Below are positions 36,087 through 44,709 of a DNA stretch of 64,000 nucleotides, piece by piece. The notes beneath the pieces are model-generated. The model saw only the letters and a program-made list of their open reading frames with translations, did not search any database and had not been told where the DNA came from. Within the stretch, counting starts at the first letter, position 1; every line of letters begins with the position of its first letter. The position numbers were made by a program, and so were the translations under genes. This stretch comes from Listeria ilorinensis (GTDB lineage Bacteria; Bacillota; Bacilli; Lactobacillales; Listeriaceae): assembly GCF_913566895.1 (NCBI RefSeq), contig NZ_CAJYCN010000004.1:124001-188000 (forward strand), read 5' to 3'.

Positions 36087-36530
36087 ATGGATGAAAATTT
36101 AGTTCGTGAAGTCGTGCTGTCATTTCGAGATGTGCATAAAAAGATCAATCATTTCCTGGCCGTTGAAGCAGCGCGTCACGGAATTACCGTTGTACAGCTT
36201 TTGGCACTCGGTTTGATTCGTAAAGAACCACACCTAACACTTGGAGAGCTTTCTGAACGAATGAAATTGAGCAAAAGCACTGCATCTGGTATTGTTGATC
36301 GGTTGGTCAAAGCTGGTTTTTTAACGCGTGCACGAAACGCCGAGAATCGACGCGCGCTCAACTTGGCTTTGACCAAAGCAGGGGAAGAAAAAGCAAGTGA
36401 GACCTATGAACTTTTTTTCAAAAGGTTGGAACCAATTTTAGAAGCAGGCTCTGAACCTCTCCATGAGCTCTTAGAAACGCACCGTGCAATTTTGGCAATA
36501 TTAGAAAGAGAGGGATCCAAGAATACATGA
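36087..36530 (+). CDS. MarR-family transcriptional regulator
   Basis: This 147-residue winged-helix repressor has HTH and wing sequences LTLGELSERMKLSKSTASGIVDRL (about 51-74) and TRARNAENRRALNLALT (about 80-96), typical of MarR proteins. The ATG at 36087 is preferred over an in-frame ATG at 36027, which sits on the transcription start and operator; GGGAGG lies 12 bases before it, slightly far. Its stop overlaps the efflux pump start by four bases, so it most likely controls that pump and itself through the twin palindromes upstream. Confidence 0.92.
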   Translation: MDENLVREVVLSFRDVHKKINHFLAVEAARHGITVVQLLALGLIRKEPHLTLGELSERMKLSKSTASGIVDRLVKAGFLTRARNAENRRALNLALTKAGEEKASETYELFFKRLEPILEAGSEPLHELLETHRAILAILEREGSKNT

Positions 36531-37996
36531 ATATGAAAGCAAATGTAACAAGCGTCAAACGTAATGGCATTTTGATCGTTATGCTGATGGGTGCTTTTGT
36601 GACAATTCTCAATCAGACGTTGATGAATGTGGCGCTTCCGAGTATTATGCGGGATTTTTCTATTACCGCAAGTCAAGGACAATGGCTTTCGACTGGTTTT
36701 ATGCTTGTCAATGGTGTAATGATCCCAACGACTGCGTTTTTAATTGAAAGATTTACAACAAGACAACTCTATCTATTTGCAATGATTACGTTTGCGATTG
36801 GGACAGCAGTGGGTGGATTTGCCGTGAATTATGGCATGCTAATCGCCGGTCGGATGATTCAAGCTGTCGGTGCAGGAGTCGTAATGCCGCTCTTGACAGT
36901 TGTTGTTTTGAACTTATTTCCAATAGAACGCCGCGGCAGAGCAATGGGGCTGATTGGTCTCGCAATGAACTTTGCGCCTGCAATCGGTCCAACGCTTTCC
37001 GGTTGGATTGTACAGGAATTTGAATGGCGTGATTTATTTTTTATTATTATTCCGTTTGCACTTCTTGATATCATAGTGGCGATTTTTCTACTGCGGAATG
37101 TAGGAAAACGGACTTTTCCAAAGCTGGATATTTTGGGCCTATTAATGTCGACAGTTGGTTTCGGCAGCCTATTGCTTGGTTTCAGTAATGCCGGCGATCA
37201 TGATTGGGTCACCATGAAAGTACTCGGTTTTATCCTTATAGGTTTAGCCGTTTTATGCCTGTTCGTTTGGTATCAAGGCCGTAGCCGCACACCTCTGTTA
37301 AACTTCAATGTCTTTAAAAATCCAACATTCACTTTGACCACTACGATCAGTTTTTTTGTCATGATGGGGCTGTATGGCGGTATGTTACTTTTACCAATCT
37401 TCTTGCAAAACGTTCGTGGCTTTTCACCGCTTGACTCTGGTTTGGTTCTGCTACCAGGAGCGCTTATGACAGCCGTTCTTTCACCGGTAACAGGGACACT
37501 ATTCGACCGTTTTGGCGCCAAATATTTATCTTTAATTGGGCTTATGATCATGGCAGTTACAACTTTCTTGTTTACAAATCTAGATGAGGAAACGACGCTC
37601 TTTTATATTGTGATTGTGCAAACGATTCGGGCGAGTGGAATGGCGATGGTCATGATGCCACTTCAAACGGCAGCACTGAATGCCTTGCCACTCTCTCTTG
37701 CTGCTCACGGTTCAGCAATGTTCAATACGATGCGGCAGGTGGCTGGATCGATCGGAACTGCTGCTCTGATCACGGTGATGTCAAAAAGTGCCGCAAGTTT
37801 TGGCGCCCAATTGACCGGAACGGATGTAGCGGGAAAAACGCCGCAGGAGATCGCGAATCACGTTTTGATTCATGGGATTGAAACAGCCTTTTTAGTAGCA
37901 TCTATTCTTTCGATCATTGCCTGTATATTGACGCTTTTCATCCGTAGAAATCCAAGTGGACTTGAACCGGTTGTTCACAAAGAAACGCATTCATAA
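36527..37996 (+). CDS. MFS multidrug efflux transporter, DHA2 (14-TMS) family
   Basis: This 489-residue major facilitator has about 14 helices. The N-terminal LNQTLMNVALPSIMRDF (motif D1-like, about 27-43), GRMIQAVGAGVVMPL (about 107-121, motif B region) and LIGLAMNFAPAIGPTLSGWIVQ (about 143-164, motif C of proton antiporters) are typical of LmrB/EmrB-type pumps. It should export drugs or toxic metabolites by proton exchange; the substrate is unknown. ATGA overlap with marR; a terminator follows. Confidence 0.92.
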   Translation: MNMKANVTSVKRNGILIVMLMGAFVTILNQTLMNVALPSIMRDFSITASQGQWLSTGFMLVNGVMIPTTAFLIERFTTRQLYLFAMITFAIGTAVGGFAVNYGMLIAGRMIQAVGAGVVMPLLTVVVLNLFPIERRGRAMGLIGLAMNFAPAIGPTLSGWIVQEFEWRDLFFIIIPFALLDIIVAIFLLRNVGKRTFPKLDILGLLMSTVGFGSLLLGFSNAGDHDWVTMKVLGFILIGLAVLCLFVWYQGRSRTPLLNFNVFKNPTFTLTTTISFFVMMGLYGGMLLLPIFLQNVRGFSPLDSGLVLLPGALMTAVLSPVTGTLFDRFGAKYLSLIGLMIMAVTTFLFTNLDEETTLFYIVIVQTIRASGMAMVMMPLQTAALNALPLSLAAHGSAMFNTMRQVAGSIGTAALITVMSKSAASFGAQLTGTDVAGKTPQEIANHVLIHGIETAFLVASILSIIACILTLFIRRNPSGLEPVVHKETHS

Positions 37997-38002
37997 AAAT
38001 AA

Positions 38003-38045
38003 AAGAAGCAGGTGTGATAATTTTTCCACACCTGTTTCTTTTTTG
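38003..38045 (+). terminator. Terminator after the MFS gene
   Basis: AAGAAGCAGGTGTG (38003-38016) pairs with CACACCTGTTTCTT (38027-38040), then T residues. Confidence 0.85.
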
Positions 38046-38238
38046 TGTAAGAAATATGGGGATAAATGAGGTTTAGTGCGGATCGTATTTGCTTTTGGAT
38101 CGTTTCTAGAAAATCACTTTTTTCTTTACGAACATATGTTGACTTGACGTGCATCAGGAAGAGAAGTAAAATCAATTCTAGTGACACTTGGTGAGAAATT
38201 TTTTTGAGAACCTTTCAAGAAGAAAAGGTGTGTTTGGT

Positions 38239-39012
38239 ATGAAGGATCAATTTTTTGGGATAGAGTATGAAATTAGTCCAGCTGGTGGGGAAACTGGTCA
38301 AGCATTTATCGCAATTCATGAAGACGAAAAATTCTTTTTAAAACGGAATTCTTCGCCTTTTTTAGCTGCGCTTTCTGTAGAAAACATTGTTCCTAAACTG
38401 ATTTGGACACGGCGGGTAGAAAATGGTGATGTGATTACTGCACAAAAGTGGATCAATTGTCACGTGTTATCGGCTGCAGAAATGACGGATATGCGTGTGA
38501 GTGCGCTACTTCGTAGGATCCACCATTCTAAACCGCTAAAAGAGATGCTTGCAAAAATAGAAAATCGTGATTTTTCTGCGTGTAAGCTCTTGGAAAGAAC
38601 CAAACAATATCTACCAAGTTGCTTAAATCCTCTTGAAACACAGGCGCTTGATCAATTAGAGAGGCAATTAGGATCGTTTGAAGAAGAGGCGCATGTTGTT
38701 TGCCACGGAGATATCAATCATAATAACTGGATTATTTCGGAAAAAAACGAGCTGTTTTTGGTGGATTGGGATGAGGCGATGCTCGCCGACCAAGCAACAG
38801 ATATCAGTATGTTTTTATACCAGTATATTGATTTTAATGACTGGGATGATTGGTTGAACGCGAATAATCTGGCACTGACATCGTCCTACTTGCATAAATT
38901 AAAATGGTTTGCCCTTGTCCAGACTCTTTACCAGCGTCAAATCAAGAGAACTGAACAAGAACAACACAAATTGGACACTTTGTTACAAATGATTTTGAAG
39001 GATGAGAGGTAA
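38239..39012 (+). CDS. Aminoglycoside phosphotransferase/choline kinase-fold protein (YtmP-like)
   Basis: This 257-residue protein has the kinase-like fold of APH and choline kinases. The Brenner motif HGDINHNNW near 156-164 and the metal-binding LVDWDEA near 174-180 are intact. Bacillus YtmP lies in the same position, directly before trmB, and its substrate is unknown. The ATG at 38239 follows AAAGGTG; an upstream in-frame GTG at 38188 has no site. It overlaps a possible longer form of trmB but ends 7 bases before the start chosen for trmB. Probably co-transcribed with it. Confidence 0.85.
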   Translation: MKDQFFGIEYEISPAGGETGQAFIAIHEDEKFFLKRNSSPFLAALSVENIVPKLIWTRRVENGDVITAQKWINCHVLSAAEMTDMRVSALLRRIHHSKPLKEMLAKIENRDFSACKLLERTKQYLPSCLNPLETQALDQLERQLGSFEEEAHVVCHGDINHNNWIISEKNELFLVDWDEAMLADQATDISMFLYQYIDFNDWDDWLNANNLALTSSYLHKLKWFALVQTLYQRQIKRTEQEQHKLDTLLQMILKDER

Positions 39013-39019
39013 GAAATTC

Positions 39020-39664
39020 ATGCGTGTAAAACATAAACCGTGGGCAAAAGAAAAATTGGCTGCCCATTCAGCAGTGGTTATTCAGGATCCTGCTTCCTGC
39101 AAGGGACGATGGAACGAAATTTTTGACAATGATCAGCCCATTCATATTGAAATCGGGTCTGGTAAAGGGCAGTTTGTTGCTGGAATGGCCAAACAGAATC
39201 CGACTATCAATTATATTGGTATTGAGATTGTGGAAAGTGTCCTTGTGCTTGCACTTGATAAAGTACTTGCCGCAGAAACACCTAATGTCCGGCTTCTGGC
39301 TGTGGACGGAGCGGCTTTGCAAGAGTATTTTGAACCGGAAGAGATCAGCCGGATTTATTTGAATTTTTCCGATCCGTGGCCGAAAAAACGTCATGCGAAA
39401 CGTCGCTTGACCAACCCGCGTTTTCTGACTCTTTATCAAGCACTTTTACCTAAGGAAGGAGAAATTCATTTTAAAACCGATAATCGTGGTTTATTTGAAT
39501 ATTCTTTACACGCGCTGTCAGAATATGGAATGGTGCTTCATAATATTTCACTTGATCTTCATAAAAGTAATTTTGAAGGAAATGTGATGACAGAATATGA
39601 AGAAAAATTCTCTCAACAAGGGTATCCAATTTACCGCTTGGAAGCCGTGTTTCGTTCGAATTAG
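39020..39664 (+). CDS. trmB: tRNA (guanine-N7-)-methyltransferase
   Basis: This 214-residue SAM-dependent enzyme makes m7G46 in tRNA. The SAM-binding [11 protein letters not shown] (about 41-51), YIGIEI near 64, and the diagnostic [17 protein letters not shown] (about 114-130) are present. The ATG at 39020 is preferred because GAGAGG precedes it; an in-frame ATG at 39002 overlaps the upstream gene. A short terminator follows. Confidence 0.95.
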   Translation: MRVKHKPWAKEKLAAHSAVVIQDPASCKGRWNEIFDNDQPIHIEIGSGKGQFVAGMAKQNPTINYIGIEIVESVLVLALDKVLAAETPNVRLLAVDGAALQEYFEPEEISRIYLNFSDPWPKKRHAKRRLTNPRFLTLYQALLPKEGEIHFKTDNRGLFEYSLHALSEYGMVLHNISLDLHKSNFEGNVMTEYEEKFSQQGYPIYRLEAVFRSN

Positions 39665-39666
39665 TC

Positions 39667-39697
39667 AAAAGGCTTCTATTGACAGAAGCCTTTTTTA
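39667..39697 (+). terminator. Terminator after trmB
   Basis: AAAAGGCTTCT (39667-39677) pairs with AGAAGCCTTTT (39684-39694), then T. Confidence 0.85.
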
Positions 39698-39733
39698 ATA
39701 AACAATAATTATATTATGTAAAGTGGTGGTTTG

Positions 39734-40579
39734 GTGGATAAACTTCAAATTGGTGAAATAGATATTTACTGGTTGCGAGGCGGCATAACTGGGTTTGATG
39801 GTGGAGCAATGTTTGGCGTTGTTCCAAAAGCACTATGGCAAAAGAAATATCCGGCGAACGAGAAAAATCAAGTGGTCAATGTCACAGATCCTATGTATTT
39901 TTATTTTCAAGGCAAACATTATTTGATTGACAGTGGGATCGGGCGCGGGCGATTAACAGAAAAGCAGAAAAGAAATTATGGTGTGATGGAGGAATCCTAT
40001 GTTATAGAAGATTTGGCAAAATTGGGAGTCCGACCTGAAGATATTGATTTTATTTTAATGACACATCTTCATTTTGACCATGTTGTTGGACTTTCTACAT
40101 ATGATTCATACGAACAGAAGCTTGTTTCTGTATTTCCAAATGCTAAAATCATTGTGGAGGAAACGGAATGGGAAGAGATGCAGTGTCCAAACATTCGCTC
40201 TCAAGCTACCTATTGGCCAGAAAATTTTCAGGCAATTTCGACACAGATACTGCCATATAAAAAATATATAGAAATAGCACCTGGGATTCATTTGCAGCAT
40301 ACAGGCGGACATAGTGCCGGTCATGCGGTCATCATAATTGAATCAAACGGTGAGAAAGCGATTCACATGGCAGATATTTTTCCAACACATGCCCATCAAA
40401 ATGTTCTGTGGGTAACGGCCTATGATGATTATCCAATGACATCTATTTTTCAAAAAGAGCAATTTTTTAATAAATGGATGAATGAGAAAAGCTGGTTCTT
40501 GTTTTATCATGATGCTTATTATCGAGCGATCAGATATGACGAATCAGGAGAAAAATGCGAAGCTGTCTTGAGAAAATAG
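39734..40579 (+). CDS. Metallo-beta-lactamase-fold hydrolase (YtnP-like lactonase)
   Basis: This 281-residue protein carries the HxHxDH zinc motif THLHFDH (about 113-119), downstream histidines in GGHSAGH (about 195-201) and an aspartate in HMADIFP. The length and neighbourhood (trmB before, M42 peptidase after) match Bacillus YtnP, reported as a quorum-quenching lactonase. Lactonase activity here is inferred from family. The start is GTG at 39734, with GGTGG before it; a TTG immediately upstream (39731) is a close alternative. Confidence 0.85.
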   Translation: MDKLQIGEIDIYWLRGGITGFDGGAMFGVVPKALWQKKYPANEKNQVVNVTDPMYFYFQGKHYLIDSGIGRGRLTEKQKRNYGVMEESYVIEDLAKLGVRPEDIDFILMTHLHFDHVVGLSTYDSYEQKLVSVFPNAKIIVEETEWEEMQCPNIRSQATYWPENFQAISTQILPYKKYIEIAPGIHLQHTGGHSAGHAVIIIESNGEKAIHMADIFPTHAHQNVLWVTAYDDYPMTSIFQKEQFFNKWMNEKSWFLFYHDAYYRAIRYDESGEKCEAVLRK

Positions 40580-40580
40580 T

Positions 40581-40612
40581 AAAAAGATATCGAAGACTCG
40601 ATATCTTTTTTA
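40581..40612 (+). terminator. Terminator after the YtnP-like gene
   Basis: AAAAAGATATCGA (40581-40593) pairs with TCGATATCTTTTT (40598-40610). Confidence 0.82.
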
Positions 40613-40658
40613 TAGGTAATTTCAGCATCTTAAAAATGAAGGTGCAGACATACTGATT

Positions 40659-40736
40659 ATGGGCTTTTGTTATACGGGTATAGGGTATTATTGCATTTAT
40701 ACATATAGGGGGTATATGGAGAATGGGGAACGATAA
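40659..40736 (+). CDS. Possible tyrosine-rich small ORF (25 codons)
   Basis: Between two terminators lies an ATG-started 25-codon ORF encoding a small peptide with six tyrosines and two cysteines (begins MGFCYTG, ends YMENGER). AAGGTG is 17 bases before the ATG, too far for a good site. It is not supported by any family I know and may be chance. Confidence 0.15.
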   Translation: MGFCYTGIGYYCIYTYRGYMENGER

Positions 40737-40766
40737 AAAAACTGAGTCGATTTGACTCAGTTTTTA
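40735..40766. terminator. Bidirectional terminator
   Basis: AAAAAACTGAGTC pairs with GACTCAGTTTTT around 40735-40765; it can end the minus-strand PepSY-like gene. Confidence 0.8.
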
Positions 40767-40778
40767 TACTAGATTTAA

Positions 40779-41090
40779 TCAAGTTAAGTAAATATCAATA
40801 ATTGTGCCTGTTGAAGCATCAGCGATAAATTCAAAATGTTTTTTCTCACCTTCACGAATAGCAGTAATTCCTCCGTGGTAGACCAAAGTGTCAATGGCGT
40901 ACTTCTTATAATGTTGTTTTTTGAGTTGTATCCATGAGCCTTCGACCGGGCCTTCCTTCTTGAAAGCGTCCTTAACGCGCTCTAAAATAACATCTCCAGA
41001 CACAGCTCTCTCATTAAGAAGGCAATGATAGACCAAGTGACCTGCTGCAGCTCCTGCCAATGTGCCGGCGAAAAAAGCTTTCCAGTTCAT
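40779..41090 (-). CDS. Small PepSY-like membrane-anchored protein
   Basis: This 103-residue protein has an N-terminal hydrophobic Gly/Ala-rich helix (about 5-22) and a C-terminal segment ending FIADASTGTIIDIYL, the usual end of a PepSY domain. It is probably membrane-anchored with the domain outside; PepSY domains are thought to modulate peptidases or act as propeptide-like inhibitors. GGGGAGG lies before the ATG at 41090, which is preferred over an in-frame ATG at 41123. It is divergent from the M42 aminopeptidase. Confidence 0.72.
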   Translation of the reverse strand: MNWKAFFAGTLAGAAAGHLVYHCLLNERAVSGDVILERVKDAFKKEGPVEGSWIQLKKQHYKKYAIDTLVYHGGITAIREGEKKHFEFIADASTGTIIDIYLT

Positions 41091-41219
41091 GTTTTTCCTC
41101 CCCAGTATCTTGTGAAATATCAAGATTTTCTAAATTTCCTCTTTTATTATACTATACTTTCGAAGAATGAAAAGTTTTTTCGTTCGTGAGTAAATGTTCG
41201 AACAAATGAAAGCTTTCTT

Positions 41220-41228
41220 TGTTATAAT
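41220..41228 (+). promoter_or_regulatory. Extended -10 promoter for the M42 aminopeptidase
   Basis: TGTTATAAT (TG, one base, TATAAT) at 41220-41228; no good -35 is seen. A perfect palindrome TGTTCGAACA lies at 41195-41204 where a -35 would be. Confidence 0.5.
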
Positions 41229-41260
41229 GGATAAGAGACTTGAGATAAAGGATGGTAATG

Positions 41261-42334
41261 ATGGAAAAGCATACTCTTGAAATGTTTAAGACCTTAACTG
41301 AACTTCCTGGTGCTTCTGGTGATGAATGGCGGGTGCGCAATTATATTCGGGAACAAATCACCCCGGTAACAGATGAAGTTCTTGAAGATGGCTTGGGCGG
41401 CATTTTTGGCCTTCGAAAAGGCGTGCTAGAAGCTCCGCGGGTTTTGGTAGCGGCTCATATGGATGAAGTTGGCTTTATGGTAACGCAGATTACGGATCAA
41501 GGATTGCTGCGCTTTCAGACTTTGGGTGGTTGGAATCCACAGGTTTTGCAGGCACAGCGTGTGCAGGTAATGACCAAAAACGGTCCTGTTGTGGGTGTGA
41601 TCGCTTCGGTACCCCCGCATTTACTATCGGATGACGAAAAAGCAAAGCCAACACCCCCTAATAAATTGTTGATTGATATTGGAGCTGATTCAAAAGAAGA
41701 TGCTGAAGCGATCGGTATTCGTCCAGGACAATTTATTGTACCGGTAGCGGATTTCACACCACTTGCTAATCCGAAAAAAATCATGGCAAAAGCTTGGGAC
41801 AATCGCTATGGCGTGGGTCTAGCCATCGAGCTTTTAAAAGAGGTACATGGTGAATCTTTACCGAACACACTCTATGCAGGCGCGAATGTACAGGAAGAAG
41901 TGGGGTTGCGCGGCGCTGGAGTGAGTACGCATATGATTCAACCGGATATCTTCTTTGCGCTTGACGCTAGCCCTGCAAATGATATTGCGGGTGCTAAAGA
42001 TCAGTTTGGTCGCATTGGTGAAGGTTTCTTATTGCGTATTTTTGACCGGACGATGGTGACGCATCGTGGCATGCGGGAATTCTTGCTTGATACAGCAGAG
42101 TCACAGCATATTCCATATCAATATTTTGTTTCGCCAGGGGGGACGGATGCTGGAAAAGTACATACATCTTTAAGTGGAATCCCTAGTGCTGTGATTGGCG
42201 TTCCGGCGCGTTATATTCATTCAACGAATTCGATTTTGCATATTGATGATTATGCAGCCGCAAAAGAAATGCTTCTGATGGTCATTCGGACGTTGGATAA
42301 ATCGACTTTTGAATCGATTAAGAACAATGCTTAA
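41261..42334 (+). CDS. M42 family glutamyl aminopeptidase (YtoP/PepA-like)
   Basis: This 357-residue dinuclear zinc peptidase shows AAHMDEVGF (H66 and D68 region), AWDNRYG with the bridging aspartate (about 177-183), the catalytic pair in [10 protein letters not shown] near 211-220, DASP near 236 and the final histidine in KVHTSLSG near 309. It forms large cytoplasmic complexes in the family and trims N-terminal residues from peptides. The third of three closely spaced ATGs is chosen because AAAGGA lies 8 bases before it and the length then matches Bacillus YtoP. Confidence 0.9.
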   Translation: MEKHTLEMFKTLTELPGASGDEWRVRNYIREQITPVTDEVLEDGLGGIFGLRKGVLEAPRVLVAAHMDEVGFMVTQITDQGLLRFQTLGGWNPQVLQAQRVQVMTKNGPVVGVIASVPPHLLSDDEKAKPTPPNKLLIDIGADSKEDAEAIGIRPGQFIVPVADFTPLANPKKIMAKAWDNRYGVGLAIELLKEVHGESLPNTLYAGANVQEEVGLRGAGVSTHMIQPDIFFALDASPANDIAGAKDQFGRIGEGFLLRIFDRTMVTHRGMREFLLDTAESQHIPYQYFVSPGGTDAGKVHTSLSGIPSAVIGVPARYIHSTNSILHIDDYAAAKEMLLMVIRTLDKSTFESIKNNA

Positions 42335-42548
42335 AAAACAATGGAAGCAGCCTCTTTTTGTGGTAGGTTATTTGATGCTGTTGTCGGGGGCCGTTTTTGC
42401 AGTAGGAGCACTTCTACGAATTCACTATTTTGAGAAGACCGGCTGGGGCTGGATTATTACGACTATTGTTTCTGGAATGCTTATTCTTGGGTTCGCTTTT
42501 TTTAATGCCTATAAATATGAACGCAAAAAGCAAAAGCGGATACGTTGA
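42327..42548 (+). CDS. Two-helix membrane protein, unknown function
   Basis: This 73-residue protein has two predicted membrane helices (about 8-30 and 40-60) and a basic tail ([10 protein letters not shown]). Its ATG lies inside the last codons of the aminopeptidase gene, overlapping by 8 bases, so it is likely translated by coupling; the upstream site is weak. No family is recognised. A terminator follows. Confidence 0.65.
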   Translation: MLKKQWKQPLFVVGYLMLLSGAVFAVGALLRIHYFEKTGWGWIITTIVSGMLILGFAFFNAYKYERKKQKRIR

Positions 42549-42552
42549 GTGC

Positions 42553-42590
42553 GGGGTTTGACGTAATTTTTGGCGTCAAGCCCTCTTTTT
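42553..42590 (+). terminator. Terminator before the thioredoxin-like gene
   Basis: GGGGTTTGACG (42553-42563) pairs with CGTCAAGCCC (42574-42583), then TCTTTTT. Confidence 0.8.
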
Positions 42591-42660
42591 GAGCTGATTT
42601 CTGGACGAACGGGCGAAGTAACAAGTAGCATGAAAGAAAAAGAAGTGAAGGAGATTCATA

Positions 42661-42972
42661 ATGGAAGCATTAAAAAAAGTGGAAGATTTTGAACGATTAA
42701 AGGAACATGGAAAAACAGTATTTATGTTCAGTGCTGAGTGGTGTGGGGATTGCCGATTTATTGATCCGTTTTTACCGGAAATCGAAGCAGAAAATGAGGA
42801 TTTTTATTTTTATTATGTAGATCGCGATGCCTATATTGATTTGTGTGCAGAGCTTTCGATCTTTGGAATTCCGAGTTTTGTTGCTTTTGAAGACGGGGAA
42901 GAGATAGGACGCTTTGTTAGTAAGGATCGTAAAACAAAAGAAGAAATTAATGACTTTTTAGCCGCTTTATAA
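42661..42972 (+). CDS. Thioredoxin-like protein (YtpP-like)
   Basis: This 103-residue thioredoxin-fold protein has the active site WCGDC (about 27-31, two cysteines) and the cis-proline in FGIPSF near 76. It probably reduces disulfides in the cytoplasm; the target is unknown. GAAGGAGA precedes the ATG. It is followed 13 bases later by the DUF1444 gene and then the YtpR gene, the same order as ytpPQR in Bacillus. Confidence 0.9.
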   Translation: MEALKKVEDFERLKEHGKTVFMFSAEWCGDCRFIDPFLPEIEAENEDFYFYYVDRDAYIDLCAELSIFGIPSFVAFEDGEEIGRFVSKDRKTKEEINDFLAAL

Positions 42973-42985
42973 TAAGGAAAGGACG

Positions 42986-43792
42986 GTGGGCTCTTTGAAA
43001 ATCGATACATGGATGATGAAAGCAAAAATCGAACAGCTTTTAAATACGCCTGGTCGTCGTTTTTTATTTGACCGAGAGAAAGACCAATTGACGATTGAGC
43101 AGGATGGTCGAAAAATCAAACTTTCTTTGCCTTCTATTATTGCCCGTTACGAGGAAGAGGGGGAAGAAGTGATCCAAAAAATCTGCTACTATGTGGTAGA
43201 AGGTTTTAAAGCTGGATCGGCTTCCGTTGAATTAAGCCGTCACGATGATCGAGTTCTGCCAATCATTCGAGCAGCTTCGTTTCCGCTTGCGTCTAAAGCG
43301 GGGGAGGAATTTATGACCAAGCAGCATACGGCGGAAACGCGTATTTATTATGCATATGATTTGGGTGCTTCCTATCGATTGGTCACGAAAGAAATGGCAG
43401 CAGAAGCCAAACTTGATGTAGCAAAACTGGACTGTCTTGCGCAGCAAAATCTTTTGCGAAAAGAGAATCCTTTTAAGCTGGATCATGTGGCAGGGAATGA
43501 TTTTTATTTTGTACAGACTAATGATGGCTATGACGCCAGTCGGATTTTAAATCATTCCTTTTTAAAGAGTCTTACCAAAGACTTTCATGGGGAAGCGGTA
43601 GTAGCGGTGCCTCATCAGGATGTACTGGTCATAGCAGATATACAAAATGACACGGGTTATGATATATTGGCGCATATGAATCTGCAGTTTTTTGCAGAAG
43701 GTTTAGTGCCGATTACCTCTTTGCCATTTGTTTATCATCATGGTAAACTGGAACCGATCTTTATTTTGGCAAAAAATCAACCAAAGGAGTAG
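42986..43792 (+). CDS. DUF1444 protein (YtpQ-like)
   Basis: This 268-residue soluble protein is placed by position and length with YtpQ/DUF1444. It has no catalytic motif that I can name. The GTG at 42986 is used because AAGGAA ends 7 bases before it; a TTG three codons later is an alternative. It lies between the thioredoxin-like gene and ytpR, with 8 bases to the latter, so the three are probably one operon. Function unknown. Confidence 0.8.
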   Translation: MGSLKIDTWMMKAKIEQLLNTPGRRFLFDREKDQLTIEQDGRKIKLSLPSIIARYEEEGEEVIQKICYYVVEGFKAGSASVELSRHDDRVLPIIRAASFPLASKAGEEFMTKQHTAETRIYYAYDLGASYRLVTKEMAAEAKLDVAKLDCLAQQNLLRKENPFKLDHVAGNDFYFVQTNDGYDASRILNHSFLKSLTKDFHGEAVVAVPHQDVLVIADIQNDTGYDILAHMNLQFFAEGLVPITSLPFVYHHGKLEPIFILAKNQPKE

Positions 43793-43800
43793 AACGAGAC

Positions 43801-44418
43801 GTGATTGTAAATGCATTTTATAATGAAAAAGGTATCGGTGATACGCTGATTATTACGATAGGGGACATCAATGCGGAAAAAAGAACCTTTGAACGTAAAG
43901 GGGATGTGGCCAAAATCTATCAAGAGGATACCGGGGCAATTGCAGGATATAATGTCTTTCATGCGAGCCGATATTTGGCTCTGGATGAACAAGGGAAGAT
44001 TTCTTTAACAGAGGATAAAGTGGCTGCTTTTAACCATATTTTGAAAGAAAACGGCTTTGAAGAAAAAATTGACGCTGATCTCTCGCCTAAATTCGTTGTT
44101 GGGCATGTTCAGTCAAAAGAGAAGCATCCGAATGCGGACAAACTGAGTATTTGCCAAGTGAATGTCGGCGTGGAAGTTCTGCAAATTGTTTGTGGGGCGC
44201 CAAACGTTGAAGAGGGGCAAAAAGTTGTTGTAGCAAAAGTTGGTGCAGTAATGCCGAGTGGTATTGTGATCAAGCCTTCCAATTTGAGAGGAGTGGACTC
44301 GTTCGGTATGTTGTGTGCAGCGCGTGAATTGGCCATTCCGGATGCACCGCAAGAAAAAGGTATTCTTGTGTTGGATAGTAGCGAAGAAGCTGGATCGGTA
44401 TTTGCGACAACTTTCTAA
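43801..44418 (+). CDS. YtpR-like tRNA-binding (EMAP/OB-fold) domain protein
   Basis: This 205-residue protein has an N-terminal domain of about 90 residues and a C-terminal tRNA-binding OB fold: VGHVQSKEKHPNADKLSICQVNVG (about 99-122), QIVCGAPNVEEGQKVVVA (about 127-144) and RGVDSFGMLCAARELAI (about 162-178) match the N-terminal part of the PheRS beta chain. It lacks the synthetase body, so it may be a tRNA-binding or trans-acting factor. The GTG at 43801 has AAGGAG 11 bases upstream. A terminator follows. Confidence 0.88.
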   Translation: MIVNAFYNEKGIGDTLIITIGDINAEKRTFERKGDVAKIYQEDTGAIAGYNVFHASRYLALDEQGKISLTEDKVAAFNHILKENGFEEKIDADLSPKFVVGHVQSKEKHPNADKLSICQVNVGVEVLQIVCGAPNVEEGQKVVVAKVGAVMPSGIVIKPSNLRGVDSFGMLCAARELAIPDAPQEKGILVLDSSEEAGSVFATTF

Positions 44419-44435
44419 TATTCTAAAGTTAAGTA

Positions 44436-44470
44436 AAGTCGAGGCTCATCAAGGAGTCTCGGCTTTTTTT
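44436..44470 (+). terminator. Terminator after the ytpR-like gene
   Basis: AGTCGAGGCTC (about 44437-44447) pairs with GAGTCTCGGCTTT (44454-44466), then T. Confidence 0.82.
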
Positions 44471-44606
44471 ACCCAAAAGCACACAAAACGTGTTGTTTTT
44501 ATTATTGGTATACAATAACCGATAGAATTGTACAAAGAACGATCGAAAAGCACGTGATAATTTTTTCTTATGCGGACGAGAATCGCATATTATCAACGAT
44601 TAATGC

Positions 44607-44636
44607 TTTACAAATTATAAACTTCTCCTGTAGAAT
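44607..44636 (+). promoter_or_regulatory. Putative sftA promoter
   Basis: TTTACA (44607-44612), 18 bases, TAGAAT (44631-44636). The 291-base gap before the gene holds nothing else I can support. Confidence 0.4.
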
Positions 44637-44709
44637 TAAATTTCGATAGCAATCAAAATTATATTTTGTTAGAATCAAACAAGAAATAAATTTTTAGGTG
44701 TGATAATTT

